A stretch of DNA of 64,000 bases from positions 1 through 64,000 of the forward strand of contig JAKVKI010000008.1 in the NCBI GenBank assembly GCA_022486585.1. The letters run 5' to 3'. A program made the position numbers and the translations under genes. Of this stretch, positions 7,864-17,676 are shown piece by piece. Below the pieces are notes generated by a model, which saw nothing but the letters and a program-made list of their open reading frames with translations, searched no databases and was not told the DNA's origin. How positions within the stretch are numbered: position 1 is the first letter of the stretch; the number at the start of each line of letters is the position of its first letter. The stretch is from Megasphaera sp. (GTDB lineage: Bacteria > Bacillota > Negativicutes > Veillonellales > Megasphaeraceae).

Positions 7864-9753
7864 CTATCCTTTATTGGCAATGTCCGTTGCGGGCTCGGCA
7901 ATTTTTAGATCACCCGCTCCTGCATGGTCGCTCCGGTTCAAAATTTCCATAAATTCATCGCCTGTGATTGTTTCTTTTTTTACCAAATATTCGGCTAAAG
8001 CATGGAGCTTATCTTCATTTTCTTCCAAGATCTTTTTAGCTTTTGCATGGGCATTTTTAATGATATCCATGACATCGGCATCAATTTTAGTTGCCGTTTC
8101 AGCAGAACAAGCCAGTGACGCATCCCCGCCAAGATATGCATTATTCACCGTTTCCAACGCCGTCATATCGAATTCGTCGCTCATGCCGTAACGGGTCACC
8201 ATGGCCCGTGCCAGTTTCGTCGCCTGTTCAATATCATTAGACGCACCTGTCGTAATGGAATGGAAGATCAATTCTTCCGCACTGCGGCCGCCTGTAAAGG
8301 TTACGATTTTATTGAACAATTCTTCTCTGCTCATGAGGAATGTTTCCTTTTCGGCAACCTGCATCGTATACCCCAATGCCCCGCTCGTCCGAGGTATGAT
8401 CGTAATCTTATGGACCGGTGCCGAGTTCTTCTGCCGTGCTGCTACTAAGGCATGTCCGATTTCATGGAAAGCAATGATCCGTTTTTCATTTGCTGAAATG
8501 ACAACGCCTTTACGCTGGGCACCAGCAATGACCGCTTCGACGGATTCTTCCAAATCACTCTGGCTGACAGCATCGTGATCCATCCGTACAGCCCGCAAAG
8601 CCGCTTCATTCACTATATTCGCCAGATCGGCACCAGAAGCACCGCTAGTCGATAAAGCGATAGCATTAAAATCAATAGGCGATTCCATCTTTATATGACG
8701 GGAATGGACCTTCAAAATAGCTTCGCGGCCTCTGAGATCCGGTAATTCCACAGGAATGCGGCGATCGAATCGTCCTGGACGAAGCAGTGCCTTGTCCAAT
8801 ACTTCCGGACGATTTGTAGCAGCCAAAATAATAACACCTTTACTGCCATCAAAGCCATCCATTTCAGCTAATAATTGGTTCAGCGTCTGTTCTCGTTCAT
8901 CGTTACTGCCAAACTGACCACTGTCTCGTTTTTTGCCAATGGCATCGATTTCATCGATAAACACAATGCACGGTGCCTTTTCTTTAGCCTGCTTGAACAG
9001 GTCTCGCACTCGTGCTGCACCCATGCCCACAAACATTTCAATGAATTCTGATCCGGAAATAGAGAAAAACGGAACATGGGCTTCACCAGCTACGGCTTCG
9101 GCCAATAAGGTCTTCCCCGTACCAGGAGGGCCTACGAGCAATGCGCCTTTAGGCATCGTTGCACCTATATTTTTATATTTTGAGGGGTCATGCAGGAAAT
9201 TGACCAGTTCCATTAAGGCATCTTTCGCTTCATCCTGACCGGCTACATCAGCGAAGGTCTTGCCACTTTGCGATTTGACATAGATTTTTGCATTGCTTTT
9301 ACCAAAGGTCATCGCATTTCGGCCTACGCCACCACCCATACGGGGTGCTAAAAAATGAGCTAATAATTCCCAAATGATGAAGAAAATAAAAATAGGAAGT
9401 ATCCAGTCATTGAAGAGTTTTGTCAACGCTGATTCTTCCTTTGGCATGACTTGAGAAAATTCTATATTTTTTTCCGTCAATCGCTTGACCAGTTCCGGAT
9501 CCTCTACCCGGCCGGTCACGTAAATAACATCTTTATCATCTTCCTTGCAGGAAATAGCGATTTTATTATCGTTTATTTCCACCTTTTCAGCTTGTCCGTT
9601 GTCTATCATTTTTAAAAAGTTAGTATAAGACACTTCGTGCACTTTCGGCTGAAAAAACATAGGAGAAATGACCATATTCAATACGATAATCATAATAAAA
9701 ACGATGCCATAATAGTATAGCGTCGGCTTTTTAGGAGCATTTTTATTATCCAT
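7864..9753 (-). CDS. ftsH: ATP-dependent zinc metalloprotease FtsH
   Basis: Membrane-anchored AAA+ protease for quality control of membrane and regulatory proteins. 629 residues, normal length. An N-terminal transmembrane helix (13-30), an extracytoplasmic domain (about 35-110) and a second helix (about 118-135) precede the AAA module. Walker A GPPGTGKT is near residue 208, Walker B is [12 protein letters not shown], the second region of homology contains [20 protein letters not shown], and the zinc site is HEIGH near 430. It is a single gene with its own promoter and terminator. Confidence 0.97.
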   Translation of the reverse strand: MDNKNAPKKPTLYYYGIVFIMIIVLNMVISPMFFQPKVHEVSYTNFLKMIDNGQAEKVEINDNKIAISCKEDDKDVIYVTGRVEDPELVKRLTEKNIEFSQVMPKEESALTKLFNDWILPIFIFFIIWELLAHFLAPRMGGGVGRNAMTFGKSNAKIYVKSQSGKTFADVAGQDEAKDALMELVNFLHDPSKYKNIGATMPKGALLVGPPGTGKTLLAEAVAGEAHVPFFSISGSEFIEMFVGMGAARVRDLFKQAKEKAPCIVFIDEIDAIGKKRDSGQFGSNDEREQTLNQLLAEMDGFDGSKGVIILAATNRPEVLDKALLRPGRFDRRIPVELPDLRGREAILKVHSRHIKMESPIDFNAIALSTSGASGADLANIVNEAALRAVRMDHDAVSQSDLEESVEAVIAGAQRKGVVISANEKRIIAFHEIGHALVAARQKNSAPVHKITIIPRTSGALGYTMQVAEKETFLMSREELFNKIVTFTGGRSAEELIFHSITTGASNDIEQATKLARAMVTRYGMSDEFDMTALETVNNAYLGGDASLACSAETATKIDADVMDIIKNAHAKAKKILEENEDKLHALAEYLVKKETITGDEFMEILNRSDHAGAGDLKIAEPATDIANKG

Positions 9754-9797
9754 AGTACTAACACCTCTTTCTAATTAGAGTAACATTATCTTATTTG

Positions 9798-9826
9798 ATT
9801 ATACCATAATTCAAATTTCTATACAA
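9798..9826 (-). promoter_or_regulatory. Promoter of ftsH
   Basis: Minus strand TTGTAT, 17 nt, TATAAT, with an extended -10 (TATGGTATAAT). The -35 box overlaps the U-tract of the upstream autotransporter terminator. Confidence 0.7.
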
Positions 9827-9860
9827 AAAAGAGGAGCACTCCATTATGGATTGTTCCTCT
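9825..9860 (-). terminator. Terminator after the autotransporter gene
   Basis: AGAGGA...TCCTCT stem with a short bulge, followed by six U on the minus strand, starting 7 nt after the autotransporter stop codon. Confidence 0.75.
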
Positions 9861-9866
9861 GATATA

Positions 9867-12149
9867 TTAAAATTGCCAACGCAATCCTACATCATATTGC
9901 CATTTCGTATTAATATCTCCGCTGAAAGACCGTTCTAAATCGCAATAGAAGAAGGTGTTTTCCCGTAATGCTATGTCAGCACCAATACCATAGTTAAACC
10001 ACGTATCACTGCCATCTTCTTGACGGTATAACGTTGTATCGTTGCCCCGCAAATTAACAACGCGATCGCCGCAGAACTCATGTAGCATATCAAATTTCGC
10101 ATAGAGCTTACTGCGCTTAGCCGGATCATTGTGATTAAATTCGCGACCGACACGAAAACCGATACGTCCGATGACACTATTCAAACTATCCTGATGTACT
10201 TTGATATGATTTGTCGTCGTATAGTCGTTCCCGGTTAAGTGAGTTGCCATTAGTTGTGCCTGTGGTTCAAAAATCCAAGCTTTTCCTATATCATTTTTAC
10301 GCCCATATTCAACACTAGCTGTCAATGCATGGTTATGGAAATCACCATTGGCATGATCACCATTACTGTCTTGTGCTGTAAAATGTTCATTCAAGCGGCT
10401 GTATTTCAATACATAGTCAGTATAGTGTCCTTTATCACCGGCCCAACTTCCGTATAATGACACACCATAGCTGCTATTACTACCATCACCATTGGCAAAA
10501 TCAGAATCACCATGTGTATAATGGAAAGCAATACCTTCACGCCATATATCTTTATCCGTGCTCTTACTGCTTTTCGTATCATAACCGATTTGATAGAATT
10601 GGTAATCATCCTTGAAATAACTGCCCTTAGAGCTTTCCATGGAGCCACCTTTAGTACGTATCCACACACCATCTTCAGGTGCATCATAATCACGCAATTC
10701 ACCTAATCGTTTATTCAAGCTGTCGATTTCTAAGCGTGACGTAGCCATAGCATAGTTCAAGTTTGCTGAAGCAACCGTCGTATCGGTCGTAGCACTAGTT
10801 TCCTTTTTCACGCCCGTTAAATACCAATTATTACCATATTTCGTTATATCTGATGATACAACGTTTTTACCAACAACAGGTATGTAATCATATAAAAAAC
10901 CTTCATCAATGCTTTCTTTTTTACTATACCCATCAAAGGTAATACCCGTAGCTGCATCAGCAAACCATATGGGAGTTGTCATATTCGTTAATTTCCCCTG
11001 ATCCACTGCCTGCACATAATAATTTCCACTGCCATTGACTATATCCAAAAAATCGCTACCGTTCCGTCCATTTTCACCTGGTTCATCTGTATTAACGTCA
11101 ATACGGAAAACGCCGCCACCACCTTCTAGGTTATGAATGGTCAAATGATTCGTCAATCCAGATTTTTTAACGTGTTGATTAAAACCATGAAGATTGATAA
11201 TACCATTATCATTTAACGTGATCTTACTGATTTCCGCTTCTTCTGTATCTGGTATCCACTGGGCACCATTAGACAATTTTACATTCAGTACACCGCTATA
11301 CGTACTTGTTCCATTTTTAGGATTTACTTCTGTTCCATGCCAAAAAGAATTACTCGTATCAAGATTAGCATTGATTTCTCCCATTTTACAGTCTAGATTC
11401 CCCAACAACTGTACGGTATGACCGCCTGCCTGATTGATATTGACAATACCTCCGTATTTACCGCTGATAGCATCATTTTTGGATTTTCCCGGTTGATAAT
11501 CAGAAGCATAGGCTTCTTCAGTATTACCAATTATAGTATTGACATAGGTGTCCCCATTTAGATTGACTACACCATCAGTAGAAGCATAAATACCATTATT
11601 AGCTATAGATGCCTCTTCATCCTTTGATAGTCCTTCCTTATTTTCTATGAGGCTAGATATATCTGTCGTGTTGATATTCACCGTACCATTAGCAATGAAA
11701 AGAGCACTTCCTGCTACTTGTTTTTCCAAATACCCTTTATTGAAAGCACTTGTTTCTATCTGTGCCTGATACGTATATGTATCAATATTAAATGTGTTCC
11801 TTTCACCTGTCTGGTGAGAATAAAGTCCCCGAATAACATCGCCTGCTGTACCAGTATACTTAAAACTGACTGTACCAAAATTAGTTTCCCCTTGCATATT
11901 GCTAGCTTCCATGCCTTGTAACGCACAGGTATTTGTTGATAAATCACCTGTTCCGGTCGCTGTAACGGCATAATCTTTGCCGACGCCCTGCCCTAAGGTT
12001 ATGACTAAGCTTTTATTTACCCCTTGATTTACATAAGAATAATCAGAATTCGTTGCAGTTACTGTAATCGACTCTTCTGCTAACGAATATTCCATGCCAG
12101 AACAAGAGAGCATCACTGCTAATACTAATATGCCCTTGTGTTTTTTCAT
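9867..12149 (-). CDS. Autotransporter with outer-membrane beta-barrel domain
   Basis: Type V secreted protein, 760 residues from ATG 12149 (the track start is an upstream GTG; AAAGG fits the ATG). A Sec signal peptide covers about residues 1-25 (MKKHKGILVLAVML, cleavage likely after YSLA). Residues 30-460 form a passenger rich in N, G, T and V with repeated short strands, like a beta-helix, including the VNINTTDIS and VVNLNGDTYVNTI type turns. Residues about 475-760 are the barrel, ending in GLRWQF with the terminal phenylalanine required for outer-membrane insertion. The passenger shows no enzymatic motif; adhesion or aggregation is a guess. Divergent from the SLC1-fusion operon. Confidence 0.9.
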   Translation of the reverse strand: MKKHKGILVLAVMLSCSGMEYSLAEESITVTATNSDYSYVNQGVNKSLVITLGQGVGKDYAVTATGTGDLSTNTCALQGMEASNMQGETNFGTVSFKYTGTAGDVIRGLYSHQTGERNTFNIDTYTYQAQIETSAFNKGYLEKQVAGSALFIANGTVNINTTDISSLIENKEGLSKDEEASIANNGIYASTDGVVNLNGDTYVNTIIGNTEEAYASDYQPGKSKNDAISGKYGGIVNINQAGGHTVQLLGNLDCKMGEINANLDTSNSFWHGTEVNPKNGTSTYSGVLNVKLSNGAQWIPDTEEAEISKITLNDNGIINLHGFNQHVKKSGLTNHLTIHNLEGGGGVFRIDVNTDEPGENGRNGSDFLDIVNGSGNYYVQAVDQGKLTNMTTPIWFADAATGITFDGYSKKESIDEGFLYDYIPVVGKNVVSSDITKYGNNWYLTGVKKETSATTDTTVASANLNYAMATSRLEIDSLNKRLGELRDYDAPEDGVWIRTKGGSMESSKGSYFKDDYQFYQIGYDTKSSKSTDKDIWREGIAFHYTHGDSDFANGDGSNSSYGVSLYGSWAGDKGHYTDYVLKYSRLNEHFTAQDSNGDHANGDFHNHALTASVEYGRKNDIGKAWIFEPQAQLMATHLTGNDYTTTNHIKVHQDSLNSVIGRIGFRVGREFNHNDPAKRSKLYAKFDMLHEFCGDRVVNLRGNDTTLYRQEDGSDTWFNYGIGADIALRENTFFYCDLERSFSGDINTKWQYDVGLRWQF

Positions 12150-12568
12150 ACTGCACACACCTTTCTCGATATACCTGCTAAAATTTCATACGATTAACTA
12201 AAACATATACCTATAACTTCCAATTCTCCCCTCATATAAACAAAACGGTATTAACACTATATTTATTTTTATTAAAACATCCTAGTGTGAATGCCCATGA
12301 ATAATATATATTTAACTTCTCGTGAGCAACAAGCAAGTCGCATCAAAAACAAAGCTTTTTCATTCTATCATATATTACGTTGTAAGTCCAGTATTTATTA
12401 TTATGGTACTGTAGACATAACTATTATCAGCATAAAAAGTTAATAATAAATTGGCTGAAGGTATGCGTAGAAGATTTCGCAAAAATAAGTAATGATATTA
12501 AAGACATCTGTTGATTAGTTTGTTAAAATGTATATATGAGTAGCAATTATAAAATAAAAAGATAGGAT
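12150..12568. other. Divergent AT-rich intergenic region
   Basis: About 410 bp between the autotransporter and the SLC1-fusion gene. It should hold two divergent promoters. For the plus-strand gene a weak pair is visible (TTGATT at 12511, 16 nt, TATATG at 12533). No ORF, RNA or repeat was recognised. Confidence 0.4.
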
Positions 12569-12574
12569 ATGGCC

Positions 12575-14167
12575 ATGAAAACACTTCTTCAGAAAGACAT
12601 TCACCTTACTGAAACTGCTATTGATGATTTCTCTGTAACGTTGCAGCAGATGTTAAAATCCGTAGGCTGCAAAAAAGAAATTATCTTAAAAACACGATTA
12701 GCCTTGGAGGACGCCTTGTTCCAATGGTTAAAAAGAGGCTTTCGTAAAAAAATAATGCATGTCGAATTAACTAAAAAATTCCGCCATTATATTGCATCCG
12801 TCACCATCGCCGGCGCCGAATCCAATCCATTTGTTGATATAGATGATATGGCCGGTGCTGAACTCCATAATTACTTGAATATCATTGTTCAACAAGCCTC
12901 GTATTCATATAGTAATGGTATAAATACGATTACCATACGGGCAGACGGCCCAGGTATGAACCATTTATTTTGGATTATCTCCGCTATCATATCTGCTGCG
13001 TTCTGTGGTATAACTATTCATCACATATCCCCTGATACGGCCTCATATTTATCTACTGCTTTCGTAGAGCCTACCTTTCAAACCATGTTGGGGATGCTGA
13101 CTGCTATCGTAGCGCCATCCATTTTCTTATCTCTTATATCGGGAATTATTACTTTAGGTACTCCTAAACAATTAAATAAGATTGCTAAGCAAACCTTGGG
13201 GATTTTCATGGCAGCACTGATCTGTGTCATCTCTTTTGTTGCCATTGCAAGTGGATTTATCCTTTCCTTTACAAGCGTCGATAATCCTAACCTTGCCAAT
13301 TACGCCGCTTCCGTATGGAAAATGTTCTTAGATTTTATTCCCACAAATATGTTCATGCCTTTTGTAGAAAAAGATACAATGCAAATTTTAGTATTAGCCA
13401 TTATTTTCGGCATTGCTATCCTTTATATGCGTGAATCCATGGATGATGTCGTATCCCTTATCTTATCCTTAGAAAAATTACTGACTAGTCTCTTGCATGT
13501 AGTCTGTTCTTGTGAACCACTGCTTATATTCTTTGGCATTTTAAACGTTACGTTAGAAGATTTTTCTGGTATTACTACTAAAATCGGTATCATGTTAGGT
13601 GCCCATCTGATGATGTATTTTGCAGTATTACTATTAGCTATTCTATTTTTGGTATGCATCCAAAAACATCACGCGCTGGCCATCGTAAAAAAGCTGCTCA
13701 CACCTGCGTTTATCGGCTTTGCTACTGCTTCCAGTACCGCTGCTTTCACATCTGTCGTGACCACCTGTACAACTAAATTGGGCATTCAACATAAATTAGT
13801 CAAATTTGCAGTTCCTTTAGGTCAAGTGCTCTTTAAAGTCGGTAGTAGTACCAAACTATTTCTTTTGACATTGATTTGCTTATATTTCTTTAATCTTCCT
13901 ATTCATCCTTTTGCCATTGGTATATTAGCCATTTCGTCATTTATGTTATCCATGATGATTCCCCCCGTATCAGACGGAAGCGTAGCCGCCTTTACCATTC
14001 TTTTTGCTTACATGGAGCTTCCTAGTGATGCTCTAGCACTAGCAATTACATCGTCAGTATTTATTGATTTTATCAGTACCTTCATGAATGTATTTTGCAA
14101 TCAATTATTCATCTTAATGGCAGCACTCCGCCTGCATATGGTCGATTTTCAAAAACTATATAAATGA
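12575..14167 (+). CDS. SLC1-type symporter fused to a degenerate RsbW-like domain
   Basis: Residues 1-127 (track numbering) align by eye with the RsbW-like protein encoded at 16.6 kb. LALEDALFQW matches LAVEEIFVNI, and TIAGAESNPF matches the DQG region, but the ATP/Mg residues are lost: the N-box Asn is Gln52, the G1-box Asp and Gly are Ala, and no GGLG loop remains. Residues 132-530 form a membrane domain of the dicarboxylate/amino-acid:cation symporter (SLC1) type: serine-rich ATASSTAAFTS in place of the HP1 motif, and DFISTFMNV resembling the last-helix DxxxTxxNV motif. The usual NMDGT is replaced by KVGSST, so substrate and ion coupling are uncertain. ATG 12575 fits the AGGAT site better than 12569. 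A PP2C gene follows 50 nt downstream. Confidence 0.75.
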   Translation: MKTLLQKDIHLTETAIDDFSVTLQQMLKSVGCKKEIILKTRLALEDALFQWLKRGFRKKIMHVELTKKFRHYIASVTIAGAESNPFVDIDDMAGAELHNYLNIIVQQASYSYSNGINTITIRADGPGMNHLFWIISAIISAAFCGITIHHISPDTASYLSTAFVEPTFQTMLGMLTAIVAPSIFLSLISGIITLGTPKQLNKIAKQTLGIFMAALICVISFVAIASGFILSFTSVDNPNLANYAASVWKMFLDFIPTNMFMPFVEKDTMQILVLAIIFGIAILYMRESMDDVVSLILSLEKLLTSLLHVVCSCEPLLIFFGILNVTLEDFSGITTKIGIMLGAHLMMYFAVLLLAILFLVCIQKHHALAIVKKLLTPAFIGFATASSTAAFTSVVTTCTTKLGIQHKLVKFAVPLGQVLFKVGSSTKLFLLTLICLYFFNLPIHPFAIGILAISSFMLSMMIPPVSDGSVAAFTILFAYMELPSDALALAITSSVFIDFISTFMNVFCNQLFILMAALRLHMVDFQKLYK

Positions 14168-14217
14168 TAATAACGTCCATTTTATCTTGATAAACTACAG
14201 AAAGAAGGATGTATCCG

Positions 14218-16638
14218 ATGAATATTGCCTTTACTATGGTTGTCACGGCCTTCCCTGTTTTATTAGCATTTATACTCCTGACTCGATGTCCTAAAAATAA
14301 ATTTCATATTCCCATTATATTTTCTCTCTTCACCATACTTATCTTAGGTATTTTAACGGCACTAAGTATGACCGCAACACTCGCAGCCTGCAATATCCAA
14401 GATATCATTCCACTCTGTGCTGTCCTGCTATTCGGACCTGTCATCGGTTTAGGCACCGTTATTACCAGCTCCATTATATATTGTCTTATTTCTCCCGCAT
14501 TTGAAGATTTGACGCCGTATATCGCTATCATCTCCCTATTCTTATCTGCTACGCTAGGCATACTGTTACGCCGCCATATATTTAACGCAAAAACACCATA
14601 TTGGTGGCATGGCCTGTTTTTAGGAAACTTTACTGCCACTTTTCATTTACTCATATTATTATGGGTATATATTGATTACTTACAAATCGCCTATGATTTC
14701 ATTGCAACGTATGCTGTACCTATGATGGGAATTAGTGCCGTATGTACAATGCTGGTGTTTCTATTTGTACCCCGTTCAAAAAAAGACAATCCGTTTTCAT
14801 TTGCCCATAAAAAACTATTAGCCAGACAATTCCAAAAATGGCTTTTAGCCTGCATGATAATTGGCTTTGCCATAACCTGTTTATATTCTTTCATCGCACA
14901 AACCAGATTTAGCCAAGATGGTATACGCATTGAGCTCCGTACTGATCTAGATGGCGTCCGTGAAGATATATTAGCCCAGACAAAAATAGATTTAATAAAT
15001 ATTGCCAAGTTGACTCAAAAAAGAGTAATGCCTACAGCTGATATCCCCGAATCCGAACGAGCGGCCTATTATCAGCAGCAATTAGATTTTTTATTGACTA
15101 CATATAATCTGACAGAAGCCAACATAATCACCAAACAGGGCATCATCATCGCCAGTACCCATCCAGATTTCATTGGATATAATATGTATAATGGTGTACA
15201 GTCGGCTCAACTCATGGCCCAAATAAAAGAACGTGGATATGCCGCACAGGATTTACTGCCTACCGCTTCTGATGCTTCGATGGAACGTCAATATGTTGTC
15301 CTGTCCTTGGATAATGGTGATTTGCTACAAGTCGGTTATAGCCGTGAAGAGTACGAAAAGCGATTTGCTTCTATTATCAAATCGTTTTCTTCTAATATTC
15401 ATGTCGGAAAAACTGGCCATGTCCTCATTACCAATGCTGATCAAGTTGTCATCAGCGATTATACGCCTGAATATGAAAAGAAAAAATTGGCTGCTGATGA
15501 TTCAGCAACCAATTTTACAGACAATCCTGAAAATACCATATTCACATCCACCATTCATGGTGAGTATTGCTTCTGTATGTATGAAACCTTAAAAGGATAT
15601 CATCTGCTCGCGTATATCCCCTATAAAGAAGTCATGGCCGCACGCAACATGGCCGTGTATATGACGATTTTAATGCAAATCTTCTTATTTACTAGCATCT
15701 ATTTTATTATTTATTTTCTCATAAAAAAATTAGTCGTCGATAATATGTTCCACATTAATGAAGCCTTAAATAAAATAACAAAAGGAAACTTAGATATTAA
15801 AATACAAATTCATTCTAGTGCTGAGTTTGAATCCTTATCACAAGACATCAACACTACCGTCACTACATTAAAACAATATATAGCTGATGCCAATGCCCGC
15901 ATTGACCAAGAGCTGGAATACGCTCGTATTATCCAAACATCGGCTTTACCAACCAGGTTTCCACCCTGGCCAGACTTAAAGGCTTTTGATATTTATGCTG
16001 AATCTTATCCTGCCAAAGAAGTAGGCGGAGATTTCTATGATTTCTTCCTCTTAAAAGAAAAATTAGTTTTCATCATAGCCGATGTCTCCGGCAAAGGGAT
16101 CCCTGCCGCCTTATTTATGATGAAAGCCAAAGCACAGATAAAAAGTCGCTTAGAACTAGGCGGTTCTTTAACGGAATCGTTTGAACAAATCAATCAGTCA
16201 TTATGTGAAAATAATGAAACCAATATGTTTGTAACCGTATTTGCTGGTATTCTTGATTATCATACTGGCGAACTACAATATATAAACGCCGGCCATAATA
16301 AGCCACTTATTGGTCATAATGGTTGCTATCACTGGCTAGAAGGGCGATCGGGCATGCCCCTGGCTGCACTGGAAAAAGCACACTATAAACTATTCACTAC
16401 ACAAATACAACACGGAGATATAATATACGTTTATACTGATGGTATAACAGAAGCTGAAAACGAATCATCAGCCTTCTATGGCAATAAGCGCCTGTTCCAA
16501 ATTCTAAACAGTAGTCCTATCATTCAAGAACAAAATCTGTGTAACCTCATGTCTTTCATCGTCGCTGATGTAAAAAAATTTTCCGGATCTGCTGAACAGG
16601 CCGACGATATTACCATGCTTGCTGTAAAATTAAATTAG
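14218..16638 (+). CDS. Membrane sensor SpoIIE-type PP2C phosphatase
   Basis: About 806 residues. The N-terminal 210 residues are hydrophobic with five to six helices resembling 5TMR/LytS-like sensors. A further helix near 220 is followed by an extracytoplasmic region (about 240-480) that looks like a Cache domain (ITKQGIIIASTHPDFIGY). Then come a helix at about 483-512, HAMP (about 505-560), a short coiled linker (ARIDQELEYARIIQ) and the SpoIIE/PP2C phosphatase. Its metal ligands are visible in GGDFYDF (about 605), DVSGKGIPAALF (about 624) and the terminal DDITML (about 798). Start: ATG 14218, 8 nt after GAAGGA, rather than 14209. It should dephosphorylate a STAS antagonist, plausibly the one encoded at 17.1 kb. 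Confidence 0.88.
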   Translation: MNIAFTMVVTAFPVLLAFILLTRCPKNKFHIPIIFSLFTILILGILTALSMTATLAACNIQDIIPLCAVLLFGPVIGLGTVITSSIIYCLISPAFEDLTPYIAIISLFLSATLGILLRRHIFNAKTPYWWHGLFLGNFTATFHLLILLWVYIDYLQIAYDFIATYAVPMMGISAVCTMLVFLFVPRSKKDNPFSFAHKKLLARQFQKWLLACMIIGFAITCLYSFIAQTRFSQDGIRIELRTDLDGVREDILAQTKIDLINIAKLTQKRVMPTADIPESERAAYYQQQLDFLLTTYNLTEANIITKQGIIIASTHPDFIGYNMYNGVQSAQLMAQIKERGYAAQDLLPTASDASMERQYVVLSLDNGDLLQVGYSREEYEKRFASIIKSFSSNIHVGKTGHVLITNADQVVISDYTPEYEKKKLAADDSATNFTDNPENTIFTSTIHGEYCFCMYETLKGYHLLAYIPYKEVMAARNMAVYMTILMQIFLFTSIYFIIYFLIKKLVVDNMFHINEALNKITKGNLDIKIQIHSSAEFESLSQDINTTVTTLKQYIADANARIDQELEYARIIQTSALPTRFPPWPDLKAFDIYAESYPAKEVGGDFYDFFLLKEKLVFIIADVSGKGIPAALFMMKAKAQIKSRLELGGSLTESFEQINQSLCENNETNMFVTVFAGILDYHTGELQYINAGHNKPLIGHNGCYHWLEGRSGMPLAALEKAHYKLFTTQIQHGDIIYVYTDGITEAENESSAFYGNKRLFQILNSSPIIQEQNLCNLMSFIVADVKKFSGSAEQADDITMLAVKLN

Positions 16639-17048
16639 AAATGCTTATACAGGCTAATTCTATTTTCATTATTACACCATTGATAGTCAACGTTATCCAT
16701 CATTTGTTTAGTCAGGAAAATACCTAAGCCGCCTATACTCCGTTCAGTTACTGGCAACGTCGTATCCAAGTTGGGATGCTGTAAGGGATTAAAAGGGATT
16801 CCTTGATCTGTAATTACAATTGTAATGCTGCGGTCATCTTCACCGATTTTACAACGGATGCATACCTGTCCTCTTTTTTGAGGATAAGCATACGTAGCAA
16901 TATTAACAAATATTTCTTCTACAGCCAGGTCAATTTGCAATACTATTTTATCTGGACAATCGAGTCCCCGCAATTGGCCATGAATGAAATCTAATAGCTG
17001 CGGTAATTGTTCTGTACATGCTTGTATCGTTAATATGGACATATGCAT
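16635..17048 (-). CDS. RsbW/SpoIIAB-like anti-sigma serine kinase
   Basis: 137-residue GHKL ATPase of the anti-sigma kinase type. N-box LAVEEIFVNIATYAYP (Asn49), G1-box ITDQGIPFNP (Asp81, Gly83) and G2-box SIGGLGIFL (Gly106-109) are intact, so it should bind ATP and phosphorylate a STAS partner. It lies 15 nt downstream of the STAS gene on the same strand. Its stop codon overlaps that of the convergent PP2C gene by 4 nt, so the two transcripts converge. No sigma-factor gene lies next to it, so the switched target is not obvious. Confidence 0.9.
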   Translation of the reverse strand: MHMSILTIQACTEQLPQLLDFIHGQLRGLDCPDKIVLQIDLAVEEIFVNIATYAYPQKRGQVCIRCKIGEDDRSITIVITDQGIPFNPLQHPNLDTTLPVTERSIGGLGIFLTKQMMDNVDYQWCNNENRISLYKHF

Positions 17049-17063
17049 ACCATCTTGTCACCT

Positions 17064-17360
17064 CTATTCAATCTCCAAAATATCACTGAATCCAGTCAAC
17101 TCAAATACCTCATTTACAGCTTCACATACATTCAGGATTTTCATTTCTCCTTGTGTATTCATTTTTTTCTGTGCTGACAAAACAACTCTCAAGCCAGCAC
17201 TAGAAATGTACTCCACATTGGAAAAATCTAATATCAATCGGTTAATATTTGGCGGCAACTCATTGATTTCTACGCCTAAGGTCGGTGCTGTTACTGTATC
17301 CAACCGGCCATTCAACGTATAGATCAACGTATTTTCTACTTGTTTCTTATCAATCATCAT
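17064..17360 (-). CDS. STAS-domain anti-anti-sigma factor
   Basis: 98 residues from ATG 17360, which follows GGGGGA by about 6 nt; the track start at 17393 lies upstream of that site. Typical SpoIIAA/RsbV fold: N-terminal strands (NTLIYTLNGRLDTVTAP), then NRLILDFSNVEYISSAGLR, where the second serine of ISSAG is the usual phosphorylation site. Co-transcribed with the RsbW-like kinase. Expected to alternate between phosphorylated (kinase) and free (phosphatase) states and to bind the kinase, and possibly the kinase-like domain of the transporter. Confidence 0.9.
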   Translation of the reverse strand: MMIDKKQVENTLIYTLNGRLDTVTAPTLGVEINELPPNINRLILDFSNVEYISSAGLRVVLSAQKKMNTQGEMKILNVCEAVNEVFELTGFSDILEIE

Positions 17361-17397
17361 ATGGATTCCCCCTTTCGTATGGATTAATTTCAATTTT

Positions 17398-17403
17398 ATT
17401 ATA
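17398..17403 (-). promoter_or_regulatory. Extended -10 promoter of the STAS-RsbW operon
   Basis: Minus strand TATGATATAAT, an extended -10, lies about 38 nt upstream of the STAS start and immediately after the rfb terminator. No convincing -35 box at 17 nt spacing. Confidence 0.5.
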
Positions 17404-17416
17404 TCATAAAAACATC

Positions 17417-17453
17417 AAGAAGCCCTGAAAATAAAAAAATTTCAGAGCTTCTT
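17417..17453 (-). terminator. Terminator after the cupin pseudogene and rfbC
   Basis: A 14-bp stem with one mismatch (AAGAAGCCCTGAAA/TTTCAGAGCTTCTT), loop ATAAAAAAA, followed by GATGTTTTT on the minus strand. It ends transcription coming from the rfb operon. Confidence 0.8.
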
Positions 17454-17459
17454 AGGTGA

Positions 17460-17630
17460 TTAACAAAAACTGTCTTTATGATGCTCATGATAGCCTAAAG
17501 AACACCCTGGGGTAATCGTCACTCCTGCATATAATCCACATTTACCATTCAACTGGTTCTTATCTAATAAAGGCGTGACTAAGATGACTTCTTAACTACC
17601 TGAAGCATGTTCTTTTTTGATCCTATCCAT
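17460..17630 (-). pseudogene. Remnant of a cupin-domain protein
   Basis: Minus-strand translation from ATG 17630 reads MDRIKKEHASGS, a TAA stop, then EVILVTPLLDKNQLNGKC and onward through GLYAGVTITPGCSLGYHEHHKDSFC to a second TAA. The LNGKxxLYAxVTIxPGCSLGYHEHH pattern, including the metal-binding HEHH, is that of small cupin proteins. The gene has an in-frame stop in its N-terminal part and is cut off just after the metal site, losing the rest of the barrel. It is therefore decayed. Recognition is by eye. Confidence 0.7.
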
Positions 17631-17676
17631 AATATAGGGTCTCTCTACTTCAACAAGAACACGTATCGGCCAGTAA

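Noticed and set aside
9867-12149. Enzymatic or toxin domain in the autotransporter passenger
   Set aside because: Only short repeated beta-strand-like segments are visible; no catalytic motif supports a specific activity.
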